64,000 bases of DNA from Halonotius pteroides (GCF_003605635.1 NZ_QMDW01000001.1:62001-126000), one strand, 5' to 3'; counted from the stretch's first letter, positions 1 through 8,825 are shown. Made by a program: numbers and translations. Notes: a model not told the origin generated them from the sequence alone.

Positions 1-6
1 ACCACG

Positions 7-1497
7 ATGACGGCTGCCGCTCAGACGGAGGACGATGACGAGCTGCTCGCGGAGGTGGTGGAGAAGTCAGCAGTTGGGATTGTAGCCTTCATCTCCGAGC
101 GCCTTCTCCTATTTGTGGTTGCATATGCCGTCGCTGGTGTATCGGGGGCGGCGGCGTACGGCTTTCTGTCCGTATTTATTCGTGGGGAGACGATCTCACG
201 GAATCTGGTCGCCGGGATCGGCGACGGATACACTAGAATCGTTCCGACTGTCTCATCGTCAGCACAACAGACGCTGATGAGCGCAGGTACCGTTGGATAC
301 GTTTGTATCTGGATTGTTGTCGCGATGCCGGTTATCATGTTTCGAGACCGGCTCGTTGAGCTGACGCTTCTCCAGCCGCGTCATGAAGCTGTCGTCGTTA
401 TATTTGCGGTCGGGTTACTGCCGTTTCTGCTGCTTCGAGATCTTCGAGATATGTTCAGAGCACTACGCCGCATCAGACTCGCCATGTTGGTGTCGCGCGT
501 TTTTGCTCCGTTAGCACTGTTAGTCGGCGTACTGGCGATTAGTGTTGGTGGGATCACCAGTTCACTGTTGAACCTGTGGGTGGGGATCGTTGGAGCTGTC
601 GTCCTACTGGTGGCGATCGGCACGTGGCTGCTGTTTCGGTTTACCGATATTCGATTCGGCTCGCTTAGATCACACCGTGGGGTCGTTCAGAGATTCCTCA
701 CATATGCCGCGAGTACGACCGGGGTTGCGGTACTAGAGCTTGTCCAGCGGCGAGCTGTGTTTGTGGTTATGAGCGTGTATCTCTCGCCGGTTGTCGCCGG
801 CGCGTTTAGCCTCTCAGTAGTGGTTGCACTCATCGTTCGGTGGCCATTGAGCGGTGTAAACGGGATTCTGCCACCGATAGCCGCGTCGCTTTACAACGAC
901 GGAGACACCCAGCGGCTACACCGACTCTACCAGCAGACGAGTCGGCTGGCGATCGTCGTCACAACGCCGGTATTTGTGGTTGGATACACGTATGCTCCGG
1001 AGTTACTCGGCGTCATAAGCGACGCATACGCCCAACAGGCGGCGGTTCTGCGTGTGGTGCTTGGTGCGCAGTATGTTGCGACCATCTTCGGGAGTGTCGG
1101 TCTGCTGTTGCTTATGACTGACAATGAGCGAGCGAGTCTACTCACACAGGTGTTCAATGCTGCTGTCGCACTTCCGCTGATGGTGACGTTCACGACGGGC
1201 TACGGGGCAATCGGCCTGGGAGTCGCCTATCTGCTGTCGGTGGTGCTCAACAACACCACCGAGTTGGCAGTGTTGTACTTCCGCGACGGATTGACACCGT
1301 TTAGCCGACAGCAAGTGTATGCTATTGCTCTCTCGTGTCCGGCAGTATACGCGTGCCAGGTAATAAAATCGATAGCTGGGATTCGGGTAAGTCTGGTTTT
1401 CGTATCGCTTGCGGTCGCTGTATATCTGTGGTTCGGCAAACGAGTTCTGCTTCGGTCAGTAGATATGAGAGCCATGCGAGCACTGATCGCTGAGTGA
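7..1497 (+). CDS. Oligosaccharide flippase-like membrane protein
   Basis: This 496-residue protein is almost entirely hydrophobic helices, about 12-14 of them. A short acidic N-terminus (TEDDDELLAEVV) comes before the first segment. The layout matches polysaccharide/lipid-linked oligosaccharide flippases of the MOP superfamily (Wzx/RfbX-like), which move lipid-linked glycans across the membrane for surface glycoprotein or polysaccharide synthesis. No short diagnostic motif is visible, so the call rests on length, topology and small-residue pattern. The ATG lies 7 bases into the window, so a slightly earlier start cannot be excluded. No glycosyltransferase lies directly downstream; partner genes may be upstream of the window. 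Confidence 0.75.
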   Translation: MTAAAQTEDDDELLAEVVEKSAVGIVAFISERLLLFVVAYAVAGVSGAAAYGFLSVFIRGETISRNLVAGIGDGYTRIVPTVSSSAQQTLMSAGTVGYVCIWIVVAMPVIMFRDRLVELTLLQPRHEAVVVIFAVGLLPFLLLRDLRDMFRALRRIRLAMLVSRVFAPLALLVGVLAISVGGITSSLLNLWVGIVGAVVLLVAIGTWLLFRFTDIRFGSLRSHRGVVQRFLTYAASTTGVAVLELVQRRAVFVVMSVYLSPVVAGAFSLSVVVALIVRWPLSGVNGILPPIAASLYNDGDTQRLHRLYQQTSRLAIVVTTPVFVVGYTYAPELLGVISDAYAQQAAVLRVVLGAQYVATIFGSVGLLLLMTDNERASLLTQVFNAAVALPLMVTFTTGYGAIGLGVAYLLSVVLNNTTELAVLYFRDGLTPFSRQQVYAIALSCPAVYACQVIKSIAGIRVSLVFVSLAVAVYLWFGKRVLLRSVDMRAMRALIAE

Positions 1498-2078
1498 CGG
1501 AATAATCACAACACACTGACAGGCTGAATATCGAGCCTCCGGTCTTCATCGGCAGTGTGCCGCACCACGCCAAATCAAGGGCTTGCGGACACAACTCCAG
1601 TTGGTTGCCGGACGCATCCTCCTAACAACCGAGTTCCAAACGTGTCACGGCGGAATGTGCCGCGAGCACTGTTGCTACTGACACCCTCCGTAGAGAGTGT
1701 TATAGAGGAGTCCGCATTGTCTGTTGAATCAGTTCTACGGGTTGAAACTACGGCACAGTTAGTACACGCTGTTCTAAGCCCGTTCTAGCCGTGACAAAAG
1801 AGCAGTTCGGCGGCGTTGTTGACGAGGAAATCGTGCGAGGAGTGGCTGAATTGGTCGCTGAGTGGCAGTTGCCACCGCCCCGTGCTGCTGGAAACTGGAC
1901 AACAGTAGGAGTGGGTAACGTCGGTGATATGTCGATATAGACACAACATGGTCGAGTATACGACAGATAGATACCTCAAAAGCACATAGGACGTATGTAC
2001 GCAACGTAACTACCACGCTGTGCCGTGCGTGTGGCCTGTGGTACGGAGCACAAGACACCGACAACAGATAGAAACCAT
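1498..2078. other. 581-bp gap without a confident gene
   Basis: No confident gene lies between the flippase stop and the next ATG. The only stretch that looks translated is a short GTG-initiated plus-strand frame at 1791-1940, listed separately. Other open frames here are low-complexity or antisense. The last 100 bases are relatively AT-rich and probably hold the promoter of the next gene. Confidence 0.5.
1791..1940 (+). CDS. Possible 49-aa ORF or gene remnant
   Basis: A GTG-initiated frame encodes 49 residues with a haloarchaeal-looking composition (MTKEQFGGVVDEEIVRGVAE at the N-terminus). It then degenerates into a short neutral tail and ends in TAG. The acidic amphipathic start resembles the beginning of a larger protein cut short, so it may be a fragment of a lost gene. 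I recognise no family and see no clear promoter. It could also be chance. Confidence 0.25.
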   Translation: MTKEQFGGVVDEEIVRGVAELVAEWQLPPPRAAGNWTTVGVGNVGDMSI

Positions 2079-2642
2079 ATGACCGACCAAGCGCAAACCC
2101 ACTCACAACCGTCTGGAACGCAGGAGAAAATCCTGCAGCTTGCACAGGAAAATCCTGAACTGACCAACGCCGAGATCGCCGATCGGATCAACGGCCGTGT
2201 GGCGACCGTTCGTGACACGCTCATCACATACGATGAGCCAGCTGAAACGAGTGACAAGCCACCGACAGAGATCTCGAAACCGGTCGATTCGGCGTCGTTT
2301 AACGCGACCGAGTCCGCTGTCTTGGAGTATGCGCTTCGCAATCCTGCAGCAACCAATGCAGAGATCGCCGCTGCCGTGGATACACACGTCGGGTTGGTTC
2401 GTGATATTCGAGACGAGCACGAGGCGACTGCAACGCTGCCAGATGATGGCCGCTCTGTAAGCAGCACGGAGACTGATCAGGCGGACTCGTCGGCAACCAC
2501 ACAGGAGGAACTATCAGAAATCGAAGAAGAGATACTGGAGGCAGCCACAAACAATCCGGAGTATTCGATCGCTGACATCGCCTCGGATGTTGGTGCGCGT
2601 ATCCCACTTGTCAGAGATACCTTGGCTGCTCATCAGGTGTAG
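2079..2642 (+). CDS. Protein with three HTH-like repeats
   Basis: I do not recognise a named family for this 187-residue acidic protein. It contains three copies of one unit of about 36 residues, near residues 16-51, 78-114 and 149-185. Each follows the pattern IL..A..NP..T.AEIA..V...V..VRD (TNAEIADRINGRVATVRDTL, TNAEIAAAVDTHVGLVRDI and SIADIASDVGARIPLVRDTL). The units are joined by acidic, Ser/Thr-rich linkers. Each looks like a three-helix helix-turn-helix of the kind in sigma-70 region 4 or AsnC/winged-helix proteins, which suggests DNA binding or a scaffold role. A start 18 codons upstream is possible, but those residues are not acidic, so ATG 2079 is preferred. Confidence 0.75.
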   Translation: MTDQAQTHSQPSGTQEKILQLAQENPELTNAEIADRINGRVATVRDTLITYDEPAETSDKPPTEISKPVDSASFNATESAVLEYALRNPAATNAEIAAAVDTHVGLVRDIRDEHEATATLPDDGRSVSSTETDQADSSATTQEELSEIEEEILEAATNNPEYSIADIASDVGARIPLVRDTLAAHQV

Positions 2643-2700
2643 TACACCACGCACGACAGCCTAATTCAACAGTAGGCTCAACCACCGCAGCCTACGAACG

Positions 2701-2771
2701 TGACATCCTCCGCGTCGTGAACGACGCGGCTTCCCGTACCGCAACGGTGGGATATCTGCTGGTCTACGGTA
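2701..2771 (-). ncRNA. TnpB-element right end, omega-RNA-like
   Basis: Reading on the minus strand, the stretch after the tnpB pseudogene stop ends in a perfect 8-bp hairpin (ccgcgtcg-ttca-cgacgcgg, 2710-2729) followed by gaggatgtca. The same terminal motif closes the full element at 41844. In IS605/IS1341-family elements this region encodes the 3' part of the guide (omega) RNA, and flanking DNA beyond the end supplies the guide. Expression is not shown. The hairpin is intact although the tnpB gene is dead. Confidence 0.55.
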
Positions 2772-3217
2772 CTACCTGTTCTGTGGGACTATTTCACCCG
2801 TTGATTTGTCGAACAGGTAGACCGAGGGCTGTGTCAGACAGCCGTTACTCCTATCCTGAGACGGATTCGGAGTTATCTTTTGTCTAATATTCTCTGCGCC
2901 ATTGCAGTCGGCGTTGGCTACCAGTCCGCAGGAATCGCACACGTTCAACACGGTTGCTGTCGGTTATATCTCCGCACTCACAGCAGGTCTTTGAGGTATT
3001 CCACTCGTTTTCTTTCAGCACCTCAATACCGTGTGCTTCGCCCTTGTAGTTGAGATACTGATACAGCCGGTCAAAGGCCCATGTATGCAACCACTTGTTC
3101 GCCGTCCTCCCGAGATCGTCCGACCGGACATCTTCGGGCCAGCCGACGACAAGCGTCCCGACGCCACGCTCCACACACTCATTGATAATAGAAAACTCGA
3201 TTGCGGTCAACGGTATC
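2772..3217 (-). pseudogene. tnpB: Truncated, frameshifted tnpB remnant
   Basis: Only the C-terminal third of an IS1341-type TnpB survives. The frame picks up right after the stop codon of the LOG-family gene, with residues such as NECVERGVGTLVVGWPEDVR (RuvC-II region) and TSKTCCECGDITDSNRVER (first half of the zinc ribbon). There the frame breaks. A small deletion that is not a multiple of three shifts the remainder into another frame, which reads VCDSCGLVANADCNGAENIR (second zinc knuckle and the RuvC-III NAD motif) and ends at TAG 2772-2774. The N-terminal two thirds and the left end are missing. It cannot make a working nuclease. Confidence 0.85.
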
Positions 3218-3673
3218 TTACTGCTCAACCGCGTTCTCAAGATGATCAACCGCATCCGCTGGGTGTTCAACGTGCTCGATTCCATAGATACCGTCGATTT
3301 GGTGGGTCTCGATTCCAGCAACCGGTTTCCCAAATGTGAGGGCGTGGCCCATCTCCGAAAGCGTTCCTGGGCCACCGTCAACTGCGACAACACCGTCTCC
3401 GTTCATCACGATCACCGGATTACGTGCGTCGTTGATTCCGGTTGCAATGGCCGTCTCAACGTACTGGTTTGCCGTCTCAGGATTTTTCCCTGGAATGATG
3501 CCGATCGTCTGCCCGCCGGTTTGTTGGGCACCCTTACACACCGCTTCCATAACACCGTCGAGGCCACCACAAACAACCGTATGTCCACGCTGTCCGATCT
3601 GCTCTCCAAGCTCTTCGGCGATGGCGTACTCTGCTTCGGTGACAGAACTCCCACCGATAACACTGATTCGCAT
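3218..3673 (-). CDS. LOG-family (TIGR00725-like) nucleotide-binding protein
   Basis: The 151-residue protein has the Rossmann-like fold signature of the LOG/'lysine decarboxylase-like' family. It begins MRISVIGGSSV, has the glycine-rich VVCGGLDGVMEAVCKGA near residue 35, and carries the phosphate-binding stretch GGPGTLSEM near residue 100. Members bind nucleotides; some release free cytokinin bases from nucleotide monophosphates, but the archaeal TIGR00725 branch has no proven substrate. The length is slightly short for the family. Its stop codon directly abuts the tnpB remnant, so the last few residues may have been altered by the insertion. Confidence 0.8.
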   Translation of the reverse strand: MRISVIGGSSVTEAEYAIAEELGEQIGQRGHTVVCGGLDGVMEAVCKGAQQTGGQTIGIIPGKNPETANQYVETAIATGINDARNPVIVMNGDGVVAVDGGPGTLSEMGHALTFGKPVAGIETHQIDGIYGIEHVEHPADAVDHLENAVEQ

Positions 3674-3851
3674 GGGAACTGTACTGCCGGCACCCTCCTG
3701 ATTGTTTCGTCGTGACCGCTCTGGCTACGATCGATTGGACACTGGATGCTATGGACGGGTGCAAATATCTCTCTGATTCGATTGGACTATACCATAATTT
3801 GTGTAGCCTCTGTATCAAAAGTCACATACTTGCTGTATTCGACCGAAGTTA

Positions 3852-4304
3852 TCAGACATCACTAATAATATTTTTTACTTTTGCAGTCGCGGTGTCCGGC
3901 CACCCGGAACACTCAGTCGTCCCCAGATGCATGAGACGGCAGGCCTCGGCCGAAAGGGTTCCGCTCATCGAGACGACTGGCCATGTGCGTTGTTCCCACG
4001 AAAGCGTCCACGATGCTGCCGGTGTAACCCGCAGGTAGCGGATCGTTTCTGTTGGAGTTATATCATCGACAGCATGCTGCTCCCTCCCGGCAGTTGTCGT
4101 ATCATCCACCACGACAGTTGCTGTCGGTTCAATATACTCGCTGGTCTGTAGTGTCTCGAGACACTGTGCCAGCGACTTCGCCTTCCATGTCGCGGTACAA
4201 TGTGTCGCGAAAGCCTCGATATGAACTGTGGGCGATACCGGGATGGTCTGCTCGCCGGTGCCGCCGTTCCGATCGGGCATACCATCCAGTCGGGCCGGAG
4301 TCAT
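3852..4304 (-). CDS. Hypothetical protein with AT-rich 3' end
   Basis: No family is recognised. The frame encodes 150 residues and lies 39 bases downstream of the TIM-barrel gene on the same strand, so the two may be co-transcribed. The middle (AQCLETLQTSEYIEPTATVV) has a plausible soluble-protein composition. The last nine codons run into an AT-rich island, and the protein ends KVKNIISDV, which is lysine- and isoleucine-rich and unlike the rest. That suggests the original 3' end was lost or replaced. A later ATG at 4280 is an alternative start. Possibly a decaying gene. Confidence 0.45.
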   Translation of the reverse strand: MTPARLDGMPDRNGGTGEQTIPVSPTVHIEAFATHCTATWKAKSLAQCLETLQTSEYIEPTATVVVDDTTTAGREQHAVDDITPTETIRYLRVTPAASWTLSWEQRTWPVVSMSGTLSAEACRLMHLGTTECSGWPDTATAKVKNIISDV

Positions 4305-4343
4305 AAGAACACTCTTGACGGCTGTCTCAGGTCGGCTGCGGAG

Positions 4344-5114
4344 CTATGTACTCTCTGTATCTGTGGTCGATTCGCCGGGCTCCGCGTAGACCGCCTCAAA
4401 CCGCTCAGCAGACGCTGTCAGATATGTCGCGTTGTCGGTGAAAACTTCGATTGTCGCCGTGGTCGGTGCCACATCGTGGAGCAGGGGGCCGATCGAACTG
4501 TAGTCGACATCCCCACTGCCAACCGAAATGTGTGTATCGCCTCGGTGTCGTGCACCGTGAACATGGAGATGCTCGACGAGATCACCGTACGAAGCGATGA
4601 ATGAGGCGATGCCGTCGGTGCCCGCTTCGAGATACGCATACCCGACATCAAGACAGATTGCTGCATCTGCTTTGGCGGCCGCTGCACCAACGCGGTCTAA
4701 TGACAGCCCGCCGGCGTATCCCAGCGTTTCAAAACAAACGGTAATATCGTTGGCTGCACCGCGGTCGGACAGCTGTGTCATCCGCTGTATAAGCGTATCG
4801 TCTCCAACACCGCGGGTGCGAGGATGTGCAACAGCGGTTGTTGCGTCGATCGCCGCAGCTGTTTCGAGCACCTCCGCAAGATACTCTTGTGTCGCCATAT
4901 CAATCCGTTCGACCGGCGTGGCGAGCGGTTGTCGGTACGGCAGGTGGACAACTGCACCGAACCCGTGTGCTGTAAGATCGTCAGCCAGCTGGTCGGCGTC
5001 GACAACCGCCAGCGGGCGTTCGCCCTCACCGATCGCGAGTTCGACAAACGAGAATGAGTCCGGCAGTGCATCGATACGATCCACATACGGGCCGACTGAG
5101 ACACCGATATCCAT
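4344..5114 (-). CDS. Xylose isomerase-like TIM-barrel protein
   Basis: This 256-residue protein resembles the sugar phosphate isomerase/epimerase (AP endonuclease family 2) TIM barrels. Visible barrel strands and metal-site motifs include VVHLPYRQP, TAVAHPRTRG, ITVCFETLGYAGG (conserved Glu on a strand), AICLDVGYAYL (Asp) and VEHLHVHGARHRGDTHISVG (His-rich metal site), then TIEVF near the end. Such enzymes isomerise or epimerise sugars, or cut DNA at abasic sites. The substrate here cannot be read from sequence. The C-terminal tail is acidic and Thr/Ser-rich. The small hypothetical gene follows on the same strand. Confidence 0.75.
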   Translation of the reverse strand: MDIGVSVGPYVDRIDALPDSFSFVELAIGEGERPLAVVDADQLADDLTAHGFGAVVHLPYRQPLATPVERIDMATQEYLAEVLETAAAIDATTAVAHPRTRGVGDDTLIQRMTQLSDRGAANDITVCFETLGYAGGLSLDRVGAAAAKADAAICLDVGYAYLEAGTDGIASFIASYGDLVEHLHVHGARHRGDTHISVGSGDVDYSSIGPLLHDVAPTTATIEVFTDNATYLTASAERFEAVYAEPGESTTDTEST

Positions 5115-5199
5115 GCGACTAATTCGGCTGAATGGTATAAATCACCACGGCTTGCTCAACACACAGAACAGCTGATCTGCCACGCCTGCTGTGAACGCG

Positions 5200-5265
5200 T
5201 GACAGTCTTCGCGTGGTAAACGACGCCGCTTCCAGTACGGCGGTGGGATCTCTGGCGGTCTATGT
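5200..5265 (-). mobile_element. Solo right-end scar of a TnpB element
   Basis: About 66 bases align with the right end at 2701-2770 with scattered substitutions and one short gap. Both contain tgaca at the outer edge, then cgcgt-ggt-aaacgacg, gcttcc and ggtgggat-tct. No tnpB sequence accompanies it, and the hairpin stem is partly broken. It is most simply the leftover of an element related to the one at 2701-3217. It lies just downstream of the DUF63 gene stop (minus strand). Confidence 0.6.
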
Positions 5266-5302
5266 CACCGGATCAGACAAGCTCCTCTGTGAGTTGACTA
5301 CA

Positions 5303-6121
5303 TCAGCCACCAACAACAGTGAACAGCAGTAAATTATGCACGCCCGGGCCGAATCCGACGGCGGCAACAAAGCCCAACAGCGCGTATCCCTCGGTTGGCT
5401 CAGCATCGACATACTCCCGGAAGAGGACAACGACCCCGGCGGCAACACCGAGTTTTACAAGCACAAACAGCCAGCCAACGCCGATGGTCTCGGCGGTTGG
5501 CAAGGCTGCCGCCGACTCAATGATCACCCGCGACAGCGGTGTGCGCTCGCCGAACCCCAACACGTCAACGCCGATGGCCGTCGAAATACCATCCAGCGTG
5601 TGGCCGAACAGGGCAAGCAGGCCGACCACCCCGGTTGTCGCCGTCGCCGCCGGTCGCAGTTTCCGCAGTCCAACCCAGCCAGCGGCGGTCAGCGCGACCG
5701 TCAACAGCAGCCCAGCGGCCGGCCACATCGGCGCGAGCGTCCCACGAGCCAGTCCGGCGCGCAAGGCGACGGCGACTGTCACAAGCAGCACGACGATCCC
5801 CCCGCCAGCAAGCACCGGTGGCACCCGCATTGGGCGAACGGCGTCGACAGCGAGCCAGCCCACGCCGGCCAACACCGCGGTCGTGAGGTACACCGCGGCT
5901 GTCCCGCCAAACGGGGCGATGACCGCTGGCAGGCCATCGATCCCGTAAAGCACGTGCAACGCCGAGCCGACCGCCATCCACGGCGTCAATGAGAGGACGT
6001 GGCGAGCCGTAACCGGCGGCCGTCGTCGGGCGAACCCGACGCTGACGGCGAATCCACCGGCAAGCAACATGAGGGCGTAGGGCAGCGGCGGGAGACTGAA
6101 GCCGGCCGGAAGCAACACCAT
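5303..6121 (-). CDS. DUF63-family membrane protein
   Basis: The 272-residue protein is nearly all transmembrane helices (about 8). It matches the archaeal DUF63 family in length and in its features: LTPWMAVGSALHVLYG near the N-terminus, LFGHTLDGISTAIGVD in the middle, and the C-terminal FVAAVGFGPGVHNLLLF. The conserved polar residues inside helices (H, D, E) suggest a transporter or membrane enzyme, but no function is established. I start it at ATG 6121; the longer open frame upstream would add an arginine-rich stretch that overlaps the deoC promoter and looks non-coding. Confidence 0.8.
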   Translation of the reverse strand: MVLLPAGFSLPPLPYALMLLAGGFAVSVGFARRRPPVTARHVLSLTPWMAVGSALHVLYGIDGLPAVIAPFGGTAAVYLTTAVLAGVGWLAVDAVRPMRVPPVLAGGGIVVLLVTVAVALRAGLARGTLAPMWPAAGLLLTVALTAAGWVGLRKLRPAATATTGVVGLLALFGHTLDGISTAIGVDVLGFGERTPLSRVIIESAAALPTAETIGVGWLFVLVKLGVAAGVVVLFREYVDAEPTEGYALLGFVAAVGFGPGVHNLLLFTVVGG

Positions 6122-6222
6122 ACCCTCGGTTTCGGTGAGTCGGTGGAAAGAGTTGTGATCGCCGGCGTTGCGCGTTGCCCACCGGTGGGGAGCTTTTTGC
6201 CGATAGGGGGTCTCCAGGGCGT

Positions 6223-6870
6223 ATGAAGCGCGCCGCCCTCGCAGCAAAGATCGACCACACTGTTCTCGGGCCGACAACGACGGCCGGCGACGTTGCACGC
6301 GTCGTCGACGAGGCCACCGAGGCTGGCATGAACGTCTGTATTCCGCCCTGTTATCTCGACAGCGTCGCCAGCGACGCCCCGGATGCGCTCACCATCGCCA
6401 CGGTCGTCGGCTTCCCACACGGCCAAGCCGATCCCGAGATCAAACGCGAAGCCGGCTCGGTTGCGTGGAAGGCTGGCGCGGACGAACTCGACGTGGTGCT
6501 CAATGTCGGTCGCCTCAAAGCCGGCGAAGACGACGCCGTTGCTGATGAACTCCGCGCGGTCGTCGCCTCGGTACCGATCCCGGTGAAGGTCATCATCGAA
6601 GCGGGCCTGCTGACCGACGACGAGACACACCGCGCCTGCGAGGTCGCCGTTGACGCCGACGCCGACATGCTGAAAACATCGACCGGCTTTGCCGACGGCG
6701 AGCCGAGCGGGGCGACGGTCGCGGCTGTCGAACTCATGGCCGACTATCTGCCGGTCAAGGCCAGCGGTGGGATCAACGACTACGAAACGGCGATGGCGAT
6801 GATCGAGGCTGGTGCCGAACGGATCGGAGCCTCCAGTGGGCTCGCGATCCTCGATGGCGCGCCGTCATAA
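6223..6870 (+). CDS. deoC: Deoxyribose-phosphate aldolase
   Basis: This 215-residue enzyme splits 2-deoxyribose-5-phosphate into glyceraldehyde-3-phosphate and acetaldehyde in nucleoside catabolism. The catalytic set is present: KIDHTVLGP at the N-terminus, [11 protein letters not shown] (activating Lys), [10 protein letters not shown] (Schiff-base Lys) and PVKASGGI (proton-relay Lys and phosphate-binding Gly). The length is normal for archaeal DeoC. ATG 6223 is chosen because the alignable N-terminus starts there. It is divergent from the DUF63 gene, and the FNT-Usp gene follows 55 bases downstream. Confidence 0.95.
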   Translation: MKRAALAAKIDHTVLGPTTTAGDVARVVDEATEAGMNVCIPPCYLDSVASDAPDALTIATVVGFPHGQADPEIKREAGSVAWKAGADELDVVLNVGRLKAGEDDAVADELRAVVASVPIPVKVIIEAGLLTDDETHRACEVAVDADADMLKTSTGFADGEPSGATVAAVELMADYLPVKASGGINDYETAMAMIEAGAERIGASSGLAILDGAPS

Positions 6871-6925
6871 CCGAGGGGGGCCGAAAAGCCAACCTCTTAG
6901 GGTGCCGCCCGAATTGAACTCGGCA

Positions 6926-8818
6926 ATGAGCGATTCCCCCTCCGATCCCGAGGATTCCGTCCGGGAGGCCGTCGAGCGATCCCGCAGCGGCGCGCCGGCG
7001 GTCGGCGAGGTGCTCCGCGATCGGTTTTCCGCCGATGAGGTGTTTCAGCGTGTGGTGGCCGCCGCCGACGAGGAGATCACCTCCGGCGTTCGGGAGCTGT
7101 TTTTTAGTGCGGTCGCCGCCGGCTTTGCGATCACGATCACGTTTCTGTTGTATGCGTCGCTGTCAGCGGCCAGCGACAACCCGCTTATCGGCGTCATGCT
7201 GTACCCGCTTGGTTTCATCTATATTATTATCGGTGGCTACCAGCTGTACACCGAAAACACGCTGCCGCCGGTCGCGCTGACAATCGAGCGATTGGCCAGT
7301 GTTCCGACGCTGTTGCGCCACTGGCTGATCGTACTGACGGGCAACTTTACCGGCGGGGCGATCGGCGCGGTCGCCTTGGCCTACGGCGGGGTCTTTGATG
7401 CGAAAACGACGACGAAAGCCATCGAGCTGGCCGAAAAGGGGGCTTTCGAAACCGGGTGGTGGTCACTGTTTTTCAAAGCGGTGTTCGCGGGGCTGATCGT
7501 CGCCGGCGTTGTCTGGGTTGTTTTTTCGGCGACCGATACGGTCTCTCGGCTGCTCGTCGTCTACGTTGCCTTTCTGGCGATCCCACTGGGGAATCTGTTC
7601 CACGTTGTCGTCTCCTTTACCGAGGTCATCTATCTCGTCGCACTCGGTCGGCTTGCCCTCCTGCCGGGCGTCACCGAGTTCGTGCTTCCGGTCTTGCTTG
7701 GCAACACGCTTGGTGGCGTTGTGTTGGTCACGGTTGTCAACTACTTCCAGACGAGCGAACGACGACTTGAAAACGCCCGCTTCGAGGGACTGAGTCGACG
7801 GCTCACGCTTCCCGAGTGGGCGTTCGGTCGGTTCGCCGGGCGGTCGTACGTGCCGATTCTTGATTCGGTTGAGGCGACGCTCGTTGGCGAGGATCGCTAC
7901 CGGGTGATGGTGCCGATCACGAACCCCCGAACCGACACGGAACTCGTTGAACTCGCCGCCCGGATCGCCAGCCAACAGGACAACGCAACCGTCCACGTCG
8001 TCCACATCATTCAGGCCCCCAAACAGCTATCACTGGTCAGCGGCGGCAACGTCGAACGGATCGAGGCCGAATCAAACAAGCGCATGCAGGAGATCTACGC
8101 CCTCGGCGATGAGTGCGAGGTCGATATTACCATTACCTCGCTGGCGAGTCATCACGCCTTCGAGGAGATCTTCGATATGGCGCGTCGAACCCAACCGGAG
8201 CTGGTCGCCATGGAGTGGGGCGACGATCAGCTCTGGCACGCTGCCCGCGCTGAACGGCCGTTGGATGAGATCACCAATCAGCTCCCCTGTGACTTTGCGA
8301 TCTTCAAGGATCGTGGTCTCGACCCCGCCGAGATCCTCATCCCGACGGCTGGCGGCCCCGACTCAGGACTGAGTGCGGAGATCGCCGCCGCGTTGCAGTC
8401 GGCGGTTGGGGCATCGGTGACGCTGTTACATGTCGTCGATGATCCGAGCGAAACGGCTGCCGGCGAGGCGTTTCTCGACAGTTGGGCCACCGAACACGGG
8501 CTTGACGACGCCGAGCGGATCGTCGACACCGGCGGCGATATCGAGGCGGCGATCAAGCGAGCGGCCGACAGCGCAACGCTCGTTACCATCGGCGCGACCG
8601 AACGCGGCCTGGTCTCCCGGCTCGCGAGCGACTCCCTCCATCTTGATGTTGTCAACGAGGTTGATTGCTCGGTGCTGCTGGCCGAACGCCCCTCCTCGCG
8701 GTCGATCCTGAAGCGGCTGTTCGGGAGCGGGCAACGCGAGAAACCACAGTCGGAGATCACCCCCGGTAGCGACAATGCCAAGACCGGCGGCGACACGGTA
8801 GCAAAGAGAGACGAGTAA
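6926..8818 (+). CDS. FNT-family channel fused to tandem UspA domains
   Basis: The 630-residue protein has three parts. After an acidic N-terminus, residues ~50-300 form about six membrane helices of the formate/nitrite transporter family. Signs are ELFFSAVAAGFAITITFLLY, YPLGFIYIIIGGYQLYTENT and the half-repeat region LRHWLIVLTGNFTGGAIGA. Residues ~310-625 are two universal-stress domains; the second holds a nucleotide-binding loop of the form GATERGLVSRLASDS. The channel probably passes small monovalent anions, with the cytoplasmic Usp pair sensing nucleotide or energy state (inference). ATG 6926 is preferred to upstream starts that lack acidic composition. The same Usp module ends the permease at 9459. 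Confidence 0.88.
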   Translation: MSDSPSDPEDSVREAVERSRSGAPAVGEVLRDRFSADEVFQRVVAAADEEITSGVRELFFSAVAAGFAITITFLLYASLSAASDNPLIGVMLYPLGFIYIIIGGYQLYTENTLPPVALTIERLASVPTLLRHWLIVLTGNFTGGAIGAVALAYGGVFDAKTTTKAIELAEKGAFETGWWSLFFKAVFAGLIVAGVVWVVFSATDTVSRLLVVYVAFLAIPLGNLFHVVVSFTEVIYLVALGRLALLPGVTEFVLPVLLGNTLGGVVLVTVVNYFQTSERRLENARFEGLSRRLTLPEWAFGRFAGRSYVPILDSVEATLVGEDRYRVMVPITNPRTDTELVELAARIASQQDNATVHVVHIIQAPKQLSLVSGGNVERIEAESNKRMQEIYALGDECEVDITITSLASHHAFEEIFDMARRTQPELVAMEWGDDQLWHAARAERPLDEITNQLPCDFAIFKDRGLDPAEILIPTAGGPDSGLSAEIAAALQSAVGASVTLLHVVDDPSETAAGEAFLDSWATEHGLDDAERIVDTGGDIEAAIKRAADSATLVTIGATERGLVSRLASDSLHLDVVNEVDCSVLLAERPSSRSILKRLFGSGQREKPQSEITPGSDNAKTGGDTVAKRDE

Positions 8819-8825
8819 CCGATCG

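Noticed and set aside
1555-1788. Plus-strand frame of 77 codons in the first gap
   Set aside because: Non-acidic, no motif and no promoter at a suitable distance.
5303-6298. Longer N-terminus for the DUF63 protein
   Set aside because: The extra 59 residues are basic, lie over the deoC promoter and start, and lack similarity to the family.
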